A stretch of 64,000 nucleotides of DNA from Oceanihabitans gracilariae (GTDB lineage: Bacteria; Bacteroidota; Bacteroidia; Flavobacteriales; Flavobacteriaceae), in the NCBI RefSeq assembly GCF_042684485.1, contig NZ_JBHULM010000009.1, forward strand, positions 156,611-220,610. The letters run 5' to 3'. The notes below the pieces were generated by a model, which had not been told where the DNA came from, did no database searches, and saw nothing but the letters and a program-made list of their open reading frames with translations. A program made the translations under genes and the position numbers. Positions 52,233 to 60,892 of this stretch are shown here, one piece after another; the first letter of the stretch is position 1, and each line of letters starts with the position of its first letter.

Positions 52233-53246
52233 ATGTTAAACGAACGCAGAACTACTAACATATTACTTTTTATTATAGTAATACCAATTGTGTTTTATTT
52301 ATTAAAAGTATTGTCTTTTATATTTATTCCGTTGGTGTTTGCTATGTTTATTGCACTGTTGTTTTTACCATTAATGCGTTGGTTAAGCAAACGTAAAGTG
52401 CCAAAAATTGTAAGTATTCTTATTGTTGTTTTATTAATAGGTATAGGCTTAAAAGTAGGCGTAGAGCTTATTAAGTTATCTAGTAAACAAATCATGGCTA
52501 GTGATACTGCTTTTTTTGATAAAGCAGAAGTTAAAATAAACGATGCTACGCTCTATTTAGAAAATACTTTTGGTTTAGTTCTAGAAAAAGATAAAAGCCT
52601 TATATCTCAATTTGTTAAAAAAGAAAATATTGGTACTACTGTAGGTTTCTTAAGACAGTTTTTAACCATGCTACTCATGACTGCTTTTTTTGTAGTACTC
52701 TTATTGGCAGAGTCTATTAATATGCAGGACGTTTTAAATAAAATAATATTAAAACAAAAACACACTTCTTTGCGTACCTATGGTAAAATACAAAAAGAAC
52801 TAAATACCTTTATTAAGGTCAAGTTTTTAGTTAGTTTTTTAACAGGTGTTGGTACAGGTTTGGCTTGTTACTTTTTTGATGTTAGTTTTCCTATTTTCTG
52901 GGGACTTTTCGCTTTTGTAATAAACTTTGTGCAGATGGTAGGTTCTTTTATAGCAGTAATAGCTCTTTCTATTTTTGCATTTGTAGAGCTAGAACCTACA
53001 AGTACTTTGTTTTTCTTTGTGCTTGCAATAACAGGAGTTCAAGTATTATTTGGCGCCATTTTAGAACCAATATTTATGGGTAAATCGTTTTCTATAAATA
53101 TTATTACAGTATTAATAATGCTTATGTTTTGGGGTTTTCTTTGGGGAATTCCAGGGCTTATTATGGCAATTCCTATTACTGTATTTATTAAAATTATATT
53201 TGAGCAGTTTCCAAATACTAAAAAAATATCAGATTTAATTTCTTAA
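52233..53246 (+). CDS. AI-2E family (PF01594-type) transporter
   Basis: This 337-aa membrane protein has eight hydrophobic segments and the family elements FIFIPLVFAMFIALLFLPLMRWL, a coiled periplasmic segment, and LEPIFMGKSFSINIITVLIMLMFWGFLWGIPGLIMAIPITVFIK at the end. Members include sodium/proton antiporters and exporters; the autoinducer-2 label is a family name only and the substrate is unknown. Preceded by dnaB after 46 bases. Confidence 0.9.
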   Translation: MLNERRTTNILLFIIVIPIVFYLLKVLSFIFIPLVFAMFIALLFLPLMRWLSKRKVPKIVSILIVVLLIGIGLKVGVELIKLSSKQIMASDTAFFDKAEVKINDATLYLENTFGLVLEKDKSLISQFVKKENIGTTVGFLRQFLTMLLMTAFFVVLLLAESINMQDVLNKIILKQKHTSLRTYGKIQKELNTFIKVKFLVSFLTGVGTGLACYFFDVSFPIFWGLFAFVINFVQMVGSFIAVIALSIFAFVELEPTSTLFFFVLAITGVQVLFGAILEPIFMGKSFSINIITVLIMLMFWGFLWGIPGLIMAIPITVFIKIIFEQFPNTKKISDLIS

Positions 53247-53301
53247 ACTAATTCTCCCTTTTTTATTATCTTTCTATTTTTAATTTAAAGATAATAAGTT
53301 C

Positions 53302-54219
53302 ATGGTTCATGGTACACATAATGCTGTTGAAGATAGCAGAAATAAAGACATTAAAATCTATATTAATGGCGAATTCTTTACTCGCGAAAATGCTAAAATT
53401 TCTGTTTTAGATAGTGGTTATCTTGTAGGAGATGGTATTTGGGAAGCACTCAGACTTCATAAAGGTGTACTTGTTTTTCTTCAAGATCATTTAGATAGAT
53501 TGTGGCAATCTGCCGCAACCGTTGGTATGCAATTTCCGTTTACTAAAGAGGAGTTAGTAGCAGAAGTGTGGAAAACCTTAAAGCTTAATAATATGCATGA
53601 TGATGTGCATGTTAGAATAATGATTACTAGAGGAATTAAAAAAACACCTTCTCAAGATCCTAGACTTACCATTTCTGGACCTAATGTGGTTATTTTACCA
53701 GAATACAAAAAAGCATCTCCAGAAAGTAAAGAAAAAGGAATTACTTTATTTACAAGTACCATTCGTCGTGGTTCTCCAGATTATTTAGATCCTAGATTAA
53801 ATTGTCATAGTAAGTTGCATGAAGTTCAAGCCCTAATTCAAGCCATTGAAGCAGGAGCAGACGAAGCTTTAATGTTAGATGTTAATGGCTTTGTTGCCAC
53901 TTGTAATGCAACTAATTTTTTTATTGTTAAAGATGAAGAAGTATTTACTTCTACTGGGCAATATTGTATGAATGGTATTACACGTGCAAAAGTAATTGAA
54001 GCTTGTAAAATAAATAATATTCCTTGTCATCAAAAAGACTTTTCATTGTTTGATGTTTATGGTGCAGACGAAGCTTTTGTAACCGGAACCTTTGGTGGTT
54101 TAACTCCTGTAACTAAAATTGATGGAAGACAAATAGGAGATAAACCGTTTGGAGATTTTACAAGAAAATTAAGTGGCCTATACCATGATTTAATAGATAA
54201 AGCAGTTTTAAATGGCTAA
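53302..54219 (+). CDS. Class IV PLP-dependent aminotransferase-like enzyme
   Basis: This 305-aa fold-type IV enzyme has VLDSGYLVGDGIWEALRLHKG (the usual D-x-G-x2-x-GDGxFE start), the arginine in IRRGSPDYLDPRLNCHSKLHE, and K171 as the PLP lysine. GTFGGLTPVTKIDGR near the end binds the PLP phosphate. It resembles the BCAT/D-alanine aminotransferase group. The residue that normally contacts PLP N1 (Glu in G-x-x-x-E) is T200 here (GFVATCNATNFF), so the reaction may not be simple transamination. Start at 53302 is supported by the GEFFTREN segment. It overlaps the sulfotransferase-like gene by 8 bases. Confidence 0.9.
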   Translation: MVHGTHNAVEDSRNKDIKIYINGEFFTRENAKISVLDSGYLVGDGIWEALRLHKGVLVFLQDHLDRLWQSAATVGMQFPFTKEELVAEVWKTLKLNNMHDDVHVRIMITRGIKKTPSQDPRLTISGPNVVILPEYKKASPESKEKGITLFTSTIRRGSPDYLDPRLNCHSKLHEVQALIQAIEAGADEALMLDVNGFVATCNATNFFIVKDEEVFTSTGQYCMNGITRAKVIEACKINNIPCHQKDFSLFDVYGADEAFVTGTFGGLTPVTKIDGRQIGDKPFGDFTRKLSGLYHDLIDKAVLNG

Positions 54220-54937
54220 TAGTAAACGTATTTGTTTGTGGTCTGGGCCAAGAAATATATCTACCACTTTAATGTATAGCTTTGCACAAAGACAAGACAC
54301 TAAAGTGTTTGATGAACCTTTATATGCACATTACCTAAGCAATACAGATGCAAAAGAATACCATCCAGGAACACAAGATATTTTAAATACTTTAGAGCAG
54401 GATGGTACTAAGGTGATACAAAACATGATGACAAATACAGAAAAGCCAGTTTTGTTTTTTAAAAACATGACCCATCATGTATTGCATTTAAATAAAGATT
54501 TTATGAAAGATGTGTATAACGTGATACTAACTCGTGATCCTGTAGAAATGCTTCCGTCTTTTGATAAGGTTATAGAAAACCCAAGTTTAAAAGATGTTGG
54601 TTACGCTAAACACACAGAACTATTAGCATATTTTGAGGCCAATAATATAAAACCAATCGTTTTAGATTCTAAACGCGTGCTTTTAAATCCTAAAAAAGTT
54701 TTAACAGAGCTCTGTAGTTTTATAGGTATTCCTTTTGATGATAATATGTTACATTGGCAAGCAGGAGCTAGGCCAGAAGATGGCGTTTGGGCAAAATATT
54801 GGTATGCCAATATTCATAAATCTACAGGTTATTTAACTTATAAACCTAAAACAGCTCCTTTTCCAGAACATTTAAAACCATTATTAAACCAATGTATACC
54901 GCATTATAACGCATTACTTAAATATGCAATTGGTTAA
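54212..54937 (+). CDS. Sulfotransferase-like P-loop protein coupled to the class IV enzyme
   Basis: This 241-aa protein has a P-loop related to the sulfotransferase 5'-PSB motif (LWSGPRNISTTLMYSF, residues 9-24), DEPLYAHYL, a 3'-PB-like ILTRDPVEMLPSF segment, and GARPEDGVWAKYWYANIHKSTGY near the C terminus. These match the PAPS-dependent sulfotransferase fold, but kinase-like use of another nucleotide cannot be excluded. I recall plant proteins in which this domain, with very similar text (APRSLSTSLMYSFAQR..., EDGVWA), is fused to a class IV aminotransferase domain. Here the two are separate and translationally coupled. Confidence 0.87.
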   Translation: MANSKRICLWSGPRNISTTLMYSFAQRQDTKVFDEPLYAHYLSNTDAKEYHPGTQDILNTLEQDGTKVIQNMMTNTEKPVLFFKNMTHHVLHLNKDFMKDVYNVILTRDPVEMLPSFDKVIENPSLKDVGYAKHTELLAYFEANNIKPIVLDSKRVLLNPKKVLTELCSFIGIPFDDNMLHWQAGARPEDGVWAKYWYANIHKSTGYLTYKPKTAPFPEHLKPLLNQCIPHYNALLKYAIG

Positions 54938-54989
54938 AATTGTACTAATTGCGTTTATAACAGAATAATTTTTGAGTACCTTTCTACAA

Positions 54990-56246
54990 ATGAAAAAAAT
55001 AATAACACTTTTACTAATACTTTTTGTAACGCAAACCTTTGCTTCCTACATCCTTATTCCTATGGATGCAGAAACACAGAAAAACCATTTAAAAGCTTAC
55101 GGAATTACGTATTGGACACTAGAAAAACAACTAAAAGTAAAATGGCTACTCAATTATAGAGGAGGATCTTTTTTGTTGCCAGATTCTATTGAAATTCAAA
55201 AAGAATGCCAGATTAGAGGTGTTTCTTTTGAAATTTTATCCAATGCTAAAACCGAAAGTATTCTAGAAGAAATAAGTAGTCCTAGTAAAAATATGGATGC
55301 AGTAGTTTTAGAGAAAGCTCCTAAAATTGCAGTATACACACCAAAAGGAAAATTACCTTGGGATGATGCAGTAACTATGGTTTTAAGTTATGCCGAAATA
55401 CCTTATGAAACCATTTATGATGAAGAAGTATTAAACGATGCACTTTTATTATATGATTGGTTGCATTTACACCATGAAGATTTTACAGGTCAATATGGTA
55501 AGTTTTATAGAGCATATAGAACTGCCGCTTGGTATATTGAAGAAAAAAAGGAAGCCGAAGCATTAGCAACCAAACTTGGTTATGATAAGGTTTCTGAAGA
55601 AAAGTTAGCAGTTTCCTTAAAAATTAGAGATTATGTAGTTGGAGGCGGATTTATGTTTGCCATGTGTAGCGCAACAGATAGTTTTGATATTGCACTTTCT
55701 GCACAAGGAGTAGATATATGTGAGCCTATGTTTGATGGTGATGGTAGTGACGCTAACTATCAAAACAAAATAGATTATAGTAAAACCTTTGCTTTTAAAG
55801 ATTTTATTCTAGAACAAAGTCCTAATGTATATGAGTTTTCTAGTATAGATATGACCCAAAAAAGAAAAATATCGAAAACTGTAGATTATTTTACACTTAT
55901 GGATTATTCTGCAAAATGGGATCCTATACCAACCATGTTATGTCAAAATCATACTGCTTTAGTTAAGGGGTTTATGGGACAAACCACATCTTTTACACGC
56001 GAAGAAATTAAAAGTAATGTGTTAGTAATGGGCGAAAATAAAACCAATGGCGAAGCAAAATATATTCATGGTATAAAAGGAAAAGGCTTTTTTACTTTTT
56101 ATGGAGGACATGATCCAGAAGATTATACGCATAGAGTAGGAGACCCAAAAACCGAATTAGATTTGCATCCAACTTCACCAGGATACCGACTTATTTTAAA
56201 CAACGTACTCTTTCCTGCAGCTAAAAAGAAGAAGCAAAAAACCTAA
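54990..56246 (+). CDS. Exported asparagine-synthetase-B-like protein of unknown function
   Basis: This 418-aa protein, from the ATG at 54990, has a signal peptide (MKKIITLLLILFVTQTFASYI); a TTG six codons upstream is less likely. I recall unnamed Bacteroidota homologues labelled asparagine synthetase B, but I see no PP-loop and no N-terminal Cys glutaminase, so the label is not functional. The middle (PKIAVYTPKGKLPWDDAVTMVLSYAEIPYETIYDEEVL) and GGGFMFAMCSATDSFDIALSAQGVDICEPMFDGDG look like an alpha-beta Rossmann region resembling ThuA/class I amidotransferase folds. It may be a periplasmic hydrolase. It follows the sulfotransferase-like gene by 52 bases. Confidence 0.82.
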   Translation: MKKIITLLLILFVTQTFASYILIPMDAETQKNHLKAYGITYWTLEKQLKVKWLLNYRGGSFLLPDSIEIQKECQIRGVSFEILSNAKTESILEEISSPSKNMDAVVLEKAPKIAVYTPKGKLPWDDAVTMVLSYAEIPYETIYDEEVLNDALLLYDWLHLHHEDFTGQYGKFYRAYRTAAWYIEEKKEAEALATKLGYDKVSEEKLAVSLKIRDYVVGGGFMFAMCSATDSFDIALSAQGVDICEPMFDGDGSDANYQNKIDYSKTFAFKDFILEQSPNVYEFSSIDMTQKRKISKTVDYFTLMDYSAKWDPIPTMLCQNHTALVKGFMGQTTSFTREEIKSNVLVMGENKTNGEAKYIHGIKGKGFFTFYGGHDPEDYTHRVGDPKTELDLHPTSPGYRLILNNVLFPAAKKKKQKT

Positions 56247-56248
56247 AG

Positions 56249-57949
56249 ATGAAATATTTTGTATACTTTATTTTATGCTTTTGTACACAAATATCCTTTT
56301 CACAAACCGATAGCGTTTTAAGCTATGGCGAAAATTTAATTAATGAAAATAAATTAAAAGAAGCCAAAACATTTTATGAAAAACAATTACTAAGCGCTAA
56401 TACTACAGAGCAAGAAGTATACTCTCTAATGGGTTTGGCAGAAATCTATAAATTAAAATTAGATTATGAGCAGGCCAATATTTTTTATGTAAAAGCCTAT
56501 GATGTTATTAAAAATGTAAGCAATAAAAAATTGCATTTTTTTTACCATGTTAAAATGGCTGAGTTCTACAGAAAGCGAACTTTATTCAAGCAATCTGTTG
56601 CTCAACTGGATAAAGCAAAATTAATTATAGAAAAGCATAAAATGGATGATGCCATTTTATCTAAATATTATAGCAGAAAAGCAGCACTATTTACAGAACA
56701 TTTTTTTATACCAGATTCTACCTTGTACTATGCTCAAAAAGCACTGGTACTAGCAAAAAAAGTAAAAGATAAAGATGGTGTGTTTTATTCTTCGCTAGAA
56801 ATAGCAGGTGTTTATGAAGAAAAAAATCACTATCATCTTGCTATAAAAAAACTTCAAGAGTTAATAAACTTTTCAAAACTTAATAATATGTTACAGCATC
56901 AAGCAGATGCCTATACAAATTATACTAGAATATTAATAAAAGATAAACAGTATAAAAAAGCTTTAAGTGAATCTGTGCATGCATTAGAATTTGCAAATAA
57001 AAACCAACTCCTTTTTAATGAAATTTTATTTATAGATAATATTCGTAATTGCTATAAAAAACTAGGAAACATAGATAAAGCTTTTGAATATTTAGAAACA
57101 AGGCTTGAGCTTACCGATTCTTATTATGAAAAAGAACACAATAAATTTTTGTTTGAACTTGAAGAAAAATACAAGCTTACCGAAAAAGAGAATCAGATAA
57201 AAATTAATAACCTAGAGCTTGCAAACAAAACCAAAGAGCTTTCAGCAAATAAAACAAAACTAACAATTACTATAGCTTTATTTGTATTTGCTATAACATG
57301 GATTGTTTTGATTGGTTATTTTTTAAAAAAATCTAAAAAAAACAATAAACAGCTGCAATCTTTATCACAAGAAAATGAGTTTTTATTGAGTGAGGCTAAC
57401 CATAGAATTAATAATAATTTACAATTAGTAGTCATACTTATTGCAGATCAATTAAAAAAAGAAACCTCACAAGCGCTTTTTCCTTTAAGAAATATACTAA
57501 CAAAGGTAGAAGCAATTTCTACATTACATAAGCATTTATATAAAAATGAAGATAAAAGAAAAGTAGATACTCATAATTATTTAAGCGATGTAAAAAATAG
57601 TTTTTTTGAAGTATTTAAAGAAAATAATATTGAAACAAACTTTACTATTGCTTCTATAAAAATTCCTTCAGATGATGCTATGTACTTAGGATTGTTGCTA
57701 ACAGAATTGTGTATTAATTCTATTAAGCACGCTTTTAATGCTGAAGAAAATAAAACCATTAGTTTTACATTAAAACAAAAGGATAATTTGCTCCTTTTTG
57801 AATATTCAGACAATGGTACAGCAGCAGTAAATAAAACAATAAAACTAAAACTGGTAGATAAAATTTGTAGGCAAATGGATTTGCAGTATACATTAAATAC
57901 AGCAAACGGATTTAAATTTTCATTAGTAAAAGAAATTAATAATGAGTAG
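56249..57949 (+). CDS. TPR-containing sensor histidine kinase (HisKA_2 type)
   Basis: This 566-aa protein has a signal peptide (MKYFVYFILCFCTQISFSQ) and TPR-like helical repeats over residues 20-300. A coiled-coil, a membrane helix (about 338-360) and a cytoplasmic kinase domain follow. The kinase domain shows the HisKA_2 motif EANHRINNNLQLV with H385 as the likely phospho-acceptor, then an HATPase with N box ELCINSIKHAFN and G1 box EYSDNG. The glycine-rich G2 box (GxGL) appears as KTIKLKLVDK, so ATP binding may be altered. It is two bases after the exported protein gene and overlaps the LytTR regulator gene by 8 bases. Confidence 0.9.
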   Translation: MKYFVYFILCFCTQISFSQTDSVLSYGENLINENKLKEAKTFYEKQLLSANTTEQEVYSLMGLAEIYKLKLDYEQANIFYVKAYDVIKNVSNKKLHFFYHVKMAEFYRKRTLFKQSVAQLDKAKLIIEKHKMDDAILSKYYSRKAALFTEHFFIPDSTLYYAQKALVLAKKVKDKDGVFYSSLEIAGVYEEKNHYHLAIKKLQELINFSKLNNMLQHQADAYTNYTRILIKDKQYKKALSESVHALEFANKNQLLFNEILFIDNIRNCYKKLGNIDKAFEYLETRLELTDSYYEKEHNKFLFELEEKYKLTEKENQIKINNLELANKTKELSANKTKLTITIALFVFAITWIVLIGYFLKKSKKNNKQLQSLSQENEFLLSEANHRINNNLQLVVILIADQLKKETSQALFPLRNILTKVEAISTLHKHLYKNEDKRKVDTHNYLSDVKNSFFEVFKENNIETNFTIASIKIPSDDAMYLGLLLTELCINSIKHAFNAEENKTISFTLKQKDNLLLFEYSDNGTAAVNKTIKLKLVDKICRQMDLQYTLNTANGFKFSLVKEINNE

Positions 57950-58610
57950 TAGACAAAACACAAAAATTCTTATTGTTGAAGACGAACTAATTATTGCAGA
58001 GTATTTTTCAGATTTACTTCAAGAAGCACATTTTTCTAAAATTAAAATTGCAAAGAATAAAGAAACTGCTTTAAAAGAAATGGCTTCGTTTTTACCAGAT
58101 ATCATTTTAATGGATATTAATATAAATGAGCGAAATGCAGGTATTGAATTGTCTACCTTAAAAAATAAAAATGCAACCGTTATTTTTATTACAGGACAAC
58201 ATGATGTTGCTTTAATGAGTGAAGCCTTAAAAACAAATCCAGATGCTTATTTAACCAAACCAATTAATAAAGTAGATTTAATAGCTTCTGTAAATCTAGC
58301 AATACAAAAAAAGCAACAACAAGTATTGCAGTTTAAAGATGGTTATGATACTATTAATTTAGAGTATAAAAACATTAAGTATATTATTGCAGATGGTAAC
58401 TATGTAAACATAATAACTACTCCAAAAAAATACACCATTAGGCAGTCATTAACAACCATTGCAGAAAAGCTTCCTATCGAGTCTTTTGTGCAAACACATA
58501 GGTCTTACCTGGTTAATAGGTCTAAAATACAGCGTATTACAGCAACATCTGTTTTTGTTAACGATGTTGAAATTCCGTTATCAAGATCTTTTTCAAAACA
58601 CTTTAAATAG
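57942..58610 (+). CDS. LytTR-family response regulator
   Basis: This 222-aa protein has a receiver domain (IVEDELIIAEYFSDLLQEA, the acceptor Asp in DIILMDININERN, the Thr/Ser position in IFITGQHD, the Lys in AYLTKPINK) and a LytTR DNA-binding domain (IKYIIADGNYVNIITTPKKYTIRQSLTTIAEKLPIESFVQTHRSYLVNRSKIQRI). It pairs with the kinase by an 8-base gene overlap. It probably controls genes for the cell surface. The input signal is unknown. Confidence 0.93.
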   Translation: MSSRQNTKILIVEDELIIAEYFSDLLQEAHFSKIKIAKNKETALKEMASFLPDIILMDININERNAGIELSTLKNKNATVIFITGQHDVALMSEALKTNPDAYLTKPINKVDLIASVNLAIQKKQQQVLQFKDGYDTINLEYKNIKYIIADGNYVNIITTPKKYTIRQSLTTIAEKLPIESFVQTHRSYLVNRSKIQRITATSVFVNDVEIPLSRSFSKHFK

Positions 58611-58792
58611 TCATTCACATACTTATTAATGCATTTCAAACCTTATTACTATACTATACTTATAGAATAATTATTTTTATAGAAATAAGCTATTGTTCAT
58701 CTATATGAAATAAGATAAAGAGCAATCGGTTAATAGTAAACATTTTGTTTTTATTTAAGTATAGTAATAATTAAGGGGATTACTTTATTTTT

Positions 58793-58820
58793 AAAAGGTT
58801 GCAGTTTTGCAGCCTTTTTT
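58793..58820 (+). terminator. Rho-independent terminator
   Basis: An 11-bp stem AAAAGGTTGCA / TGCAGCCTTTT (one G-T pair), loop GTTT, then T run. The 180 bases between the LytTR stop and this hairpin are AT-rich with no recognised feature. Confidence 0.85.
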
Positions 58821-58868
58821 ATTTGTCTTTTTTTTAAGCAATGATTACTTTTAACTAAAACAAGAATT

Positions 58869-59150
58869 ATGGCTACCAAAGAAATTATTTTAAATAAAAT
58901 ACAAATACTTATTACTAATAATTTTAAATCTCCTGAAGCAGCTTTTGCTTTTTTTGATAAAGATAGTAATGGTAAACTAGCAAAAAAAGAAATTGTTTCG
59001 TTGTTAAAGCAAGCAGAAATTAGTGGATTTCTTAGAGGTATTGTTGCTTCAAAGTTAATTGAAGGCTATGATAAAGATGGAGATTCCTTAATTGATTGGG
59101 AAGAATTTAAGTTTGCAATAGATGAAATTACAACAGACGCTAACAAGTAA
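58869..59150 (+). CDS. EF-hand protein (93 aa)
   Basis: This small soluble protein has two canonical 12-residue EF-hand loops: residues 30-41 (D-x-D-x-N-x-x-x-x-x-x-E) and residues 68-79 (D-x-D-x-D-x-x-x-D-x-x-E). The helices between them pair the hands as in calmodulin halves. There is no signal peptide, so it is probably cytoplasmic and calcium-sensing. The stop codon is followed directly by the ATG of the YjbQ gene, so the two are co-transcribed. Confidence 0.9.
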   Translation: MATKEIILNKIQILITNNFKSPEAAFAFFDKDSNGKLAKKEIVSLLKQAEISGFLRGIVASKLIEGYDKDGDSLIDWEEFKFAIDEITTDANK

Positions 59151-59573
59151 ATGAATTTTTTTCAAAAAGAAATACAGTTAAAACCTTATTCAAGAGGTTT
59201 TCATATAATAACAGCTGATGTTTTAAATGCATTTCCAGAAATTTCAACAATAAAAATAGGGCAGTTACAAGTTTTTATTAAACATACTTCGGCTAGTTTA
59301 ACTATTAATGAAAATGCAGATCCTACAGTACGTTTAGATTTTGAAAGTCATATCAATACAATGGTTCCAGAAAATCAATCTTATTATAAGCATACTTATG
59401 AAGGACCAGATGATATGCCTGCGCATATTAAAGCTTCATTAATGGGATCTTCTATACAAATACCTATTACTAACGGAAACTTAAATATAGGAATTTGGCA
59501 AGGTATTTATCTTTGCGAACATAGAAATCATGCTTCAGCAAGACGTTTAATACTCACTGCTTTTGGAAACTAA
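59151..59573 (+). CDS. YjbQ-family (UPF0047) protein, putative secondary thiamine-phosphate synthase
   Basis: This 140-aa protein has the UPF0047 signature QVFIKHTSASLTINENADPTVRLDFESHINTMVPE...HTYEGPDDMPAHIKASLMGSSIQIPI and the C-terminal LCEHRNHASARRLILTAFG. The conserved histidines and acidic residues form the putative metal site. Family members have been linked to thiamine phosphate synthesis; a physiological role here is not shown. It shares a 27-base overlap with the 3' end of the convergent HAD gene. Confidence 0.9.
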   Translation: MNFFQKEIQLKPYSRGFHIITADVLNAFPEISTIKIGQLQVFIKHTSASLTINENADPTVRLDFESHINTMVPENQSYYKHTYEGPDDMPAHIKASLMGSSIQIPITNGNLNIGIWQGIYLCEHRNHASARRLILTAFGN

Positions 59574-60350
59574 TTGTTCTAAAATGCGCTCCACACCAAA
59601 ATTATCATTAGTACTAGTCTGGTAATTTGCAATGGCCTTAATATCATCATGTGCATTTTTCATGGCATAACTATAGCTAGCACATTGTAACATTTCAAAA
59701 TCATTATTGTAATCACCAAAAGCCATGGTTTCTTCTGGACGTACATTATAATATTTTTGAAGAAATTTTATAGCATGTCCTTTGTTTGTAATAGCATCAG
59801 ATATATCTACCCAGTGATTTCCAGAAACTACAACATTAAATTCAGGGCTTAAATGTTTTACAAAAGGGTAGATGTTTGCTTCTGAATTTATAGGATGGTA
59901 AAGAGCAATTTTAATCACTTCATCTTTAATTTCTTCTATAGCATCTATAATGGTGTAATTGGTATAATATTCAGAAAATATGCTTATCATTTCATCAGAA
60001 GCTCTTTTAATATATACCTTGTGTTTTGTACAATATAGAGGATACGTATTTTTTAAAGTGTCTACTGTTTTAATTAAACGCAAAAGGTTGGTAGTGCTAA
60101 TAGTATTAGACAGAAGTAATTCTTCATTTTTAATCACTAAACCACCATTTTCTGCAACAATTGTAATTTCATCTTTTATGGTTTTTAGCTTTTCTGTAAT
60201 GCTATAATAAGGTCTACCACTTGCTGCTACAAATTGAATATTTTGTTGTTTTAGTTTTTTAAATATTTCAAAAAATCGGTTGCTTACTTCGTGGTTAGAG
60301 TTTAGTAAAGTACCATCCATATCTGTAATTACCATTTTTACGTTTTTCAT
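59547..60350 (-). CDS. HAD-superfamily Cof-type sugar phosphatase
   Basis: This 267-aa protein, from the ATG at 60350, has motif I VITDMDGTLLNS (nucleophile Asp), motif II AASGRP, motif III in NKGHAIKFLQ and motif IV MAFGDYNNDFEML, the pattern of type IIB HAD (Cof) phosphatases with the mobile cap in between. A longer start at 60398 would run through the operon terminator at 60384-60416, so the shorter one is preferred. Substrate is probably a sugar phosphate or nucleotide, unresolved. Confidence 0.9.
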   Translation of the reverse strand: MKNVKMVITDMDGTLLNSNHEVSNRFFEIFKKLKQQNIQFVAASGRPYYSITEKLKTIKDEITIVAENGGLVIKNEELLLSNTISTTNLLRLIKTVDTLKNTYPLYCTKHKVYIKRASDEMISIFSEYYTNYTIIDAIEEIKDEVIKIALYHPINSEANIYPFVKHLSPEFNVVVSGNHWVDISDAITNKGHAIKFLQKYYNVRPEETMAFGDYNNDFEMLQCASYSYAMKNAHDDIKAIANYQTSTNDNFGVERILEQLVSKSSEY

Positions 60351-60383
60351 AGGTAGTTTTATTTGTTTCAATATTAAACAAAA

Positions 60384-60416
60384 AAAAATCCGATTCAATT
60401 AAGAATCGGATTTTTT
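60384..60416 (-). terminator. Terminator of the thrS-infC-rpmI-rplT operon
   Basis: A perfect 13-bp stem AAAAATCCGATTC (60384-60396) with its complement (60403-60415), loop AATTAA, with T runs on the reading strand. Confidence 0.9.
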
Positions 60417-60450
60417 ATAAGCGAAATATGTTATTAATTAGGCAAAAGCC

Positions 60451-60795
60451 TTATTTTACTTTATCTACAATTGCTTTAAAAGCATCTGGGTTGTTCATTG
60501 CTAAATCAGCTAAAACCTTACGGTTTAATTCGATATTATTAGCTTTTACTTTTCCCATAAATTGAGAATAAGATAATCCGTGTTCTCTAGCTCCTGCGTT
60601 AATACGCGTGATCCATAAGGCACGAAATGTTCTCTTTTTATTTCTACGGTCTCTGTACGAGTATTGCATCGCTTTGTCAACCGCATTTTTTGCTACTGTC
60701 CAAACGTTTTTACGACGTCCGAAGTAACCTTTTGCTTGCTTAAGAACCTTTTTTCTTCTGGCTCTTTTCGCTACTGAATTTACTGATCTTGGCAT
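60451..60795 (-). CDS. rplT: 50S ribosomal protein L20
   Basis: This 114-aa protein has the L20 signature MPRSVNSVAKRARRKKVLKQAKGYFGRRKNVWTVAKNAVDKAMQYSYRDRRNKKRTFRALWITRINA. It is a primary 23S rRNA binder and early assembly protein. It is the last gene of the thrS-infC-rpmI-rplT operon, 97 bases after rpmI, with a strong terminator 35 bases downstream. Confidence 0.98.
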   Translation of the reverse strand: MPRSVNSVAKRARRKKVLKQAKGYFGRRKNVWTVAKNAVDKAMQYSYRDRRNKKRTFRALWITRINAGAREHGLSYSQFMGKVKANNIELNRKVLADLAMNNPDAFKAIVDKVK

Positions 60796-60892
60796 AATTT
60801 AATTGTTTTTTGTAGTAGGCGACTTATTTAAAAGTACTTTTATAAAGCCTAACTCCAGGGTTATTAATTTGTTTTAACCTATTAAAACAATA

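Noticed and set aside
53302..54219. Firm ilvE (branched-chain aminotransferase) call
   Set aside because: The PLP N1 glutamate is replaced and the gene is coupled to a sulfotransferase-like gene, so a true BCAT name is not safe.
54990..56246. Asparagine synthetase (asnB)
   Set aside because: Signal peptide present, and neither the N-terminal Cys glutaminase nor the PP-loop ATPase motif is visible.
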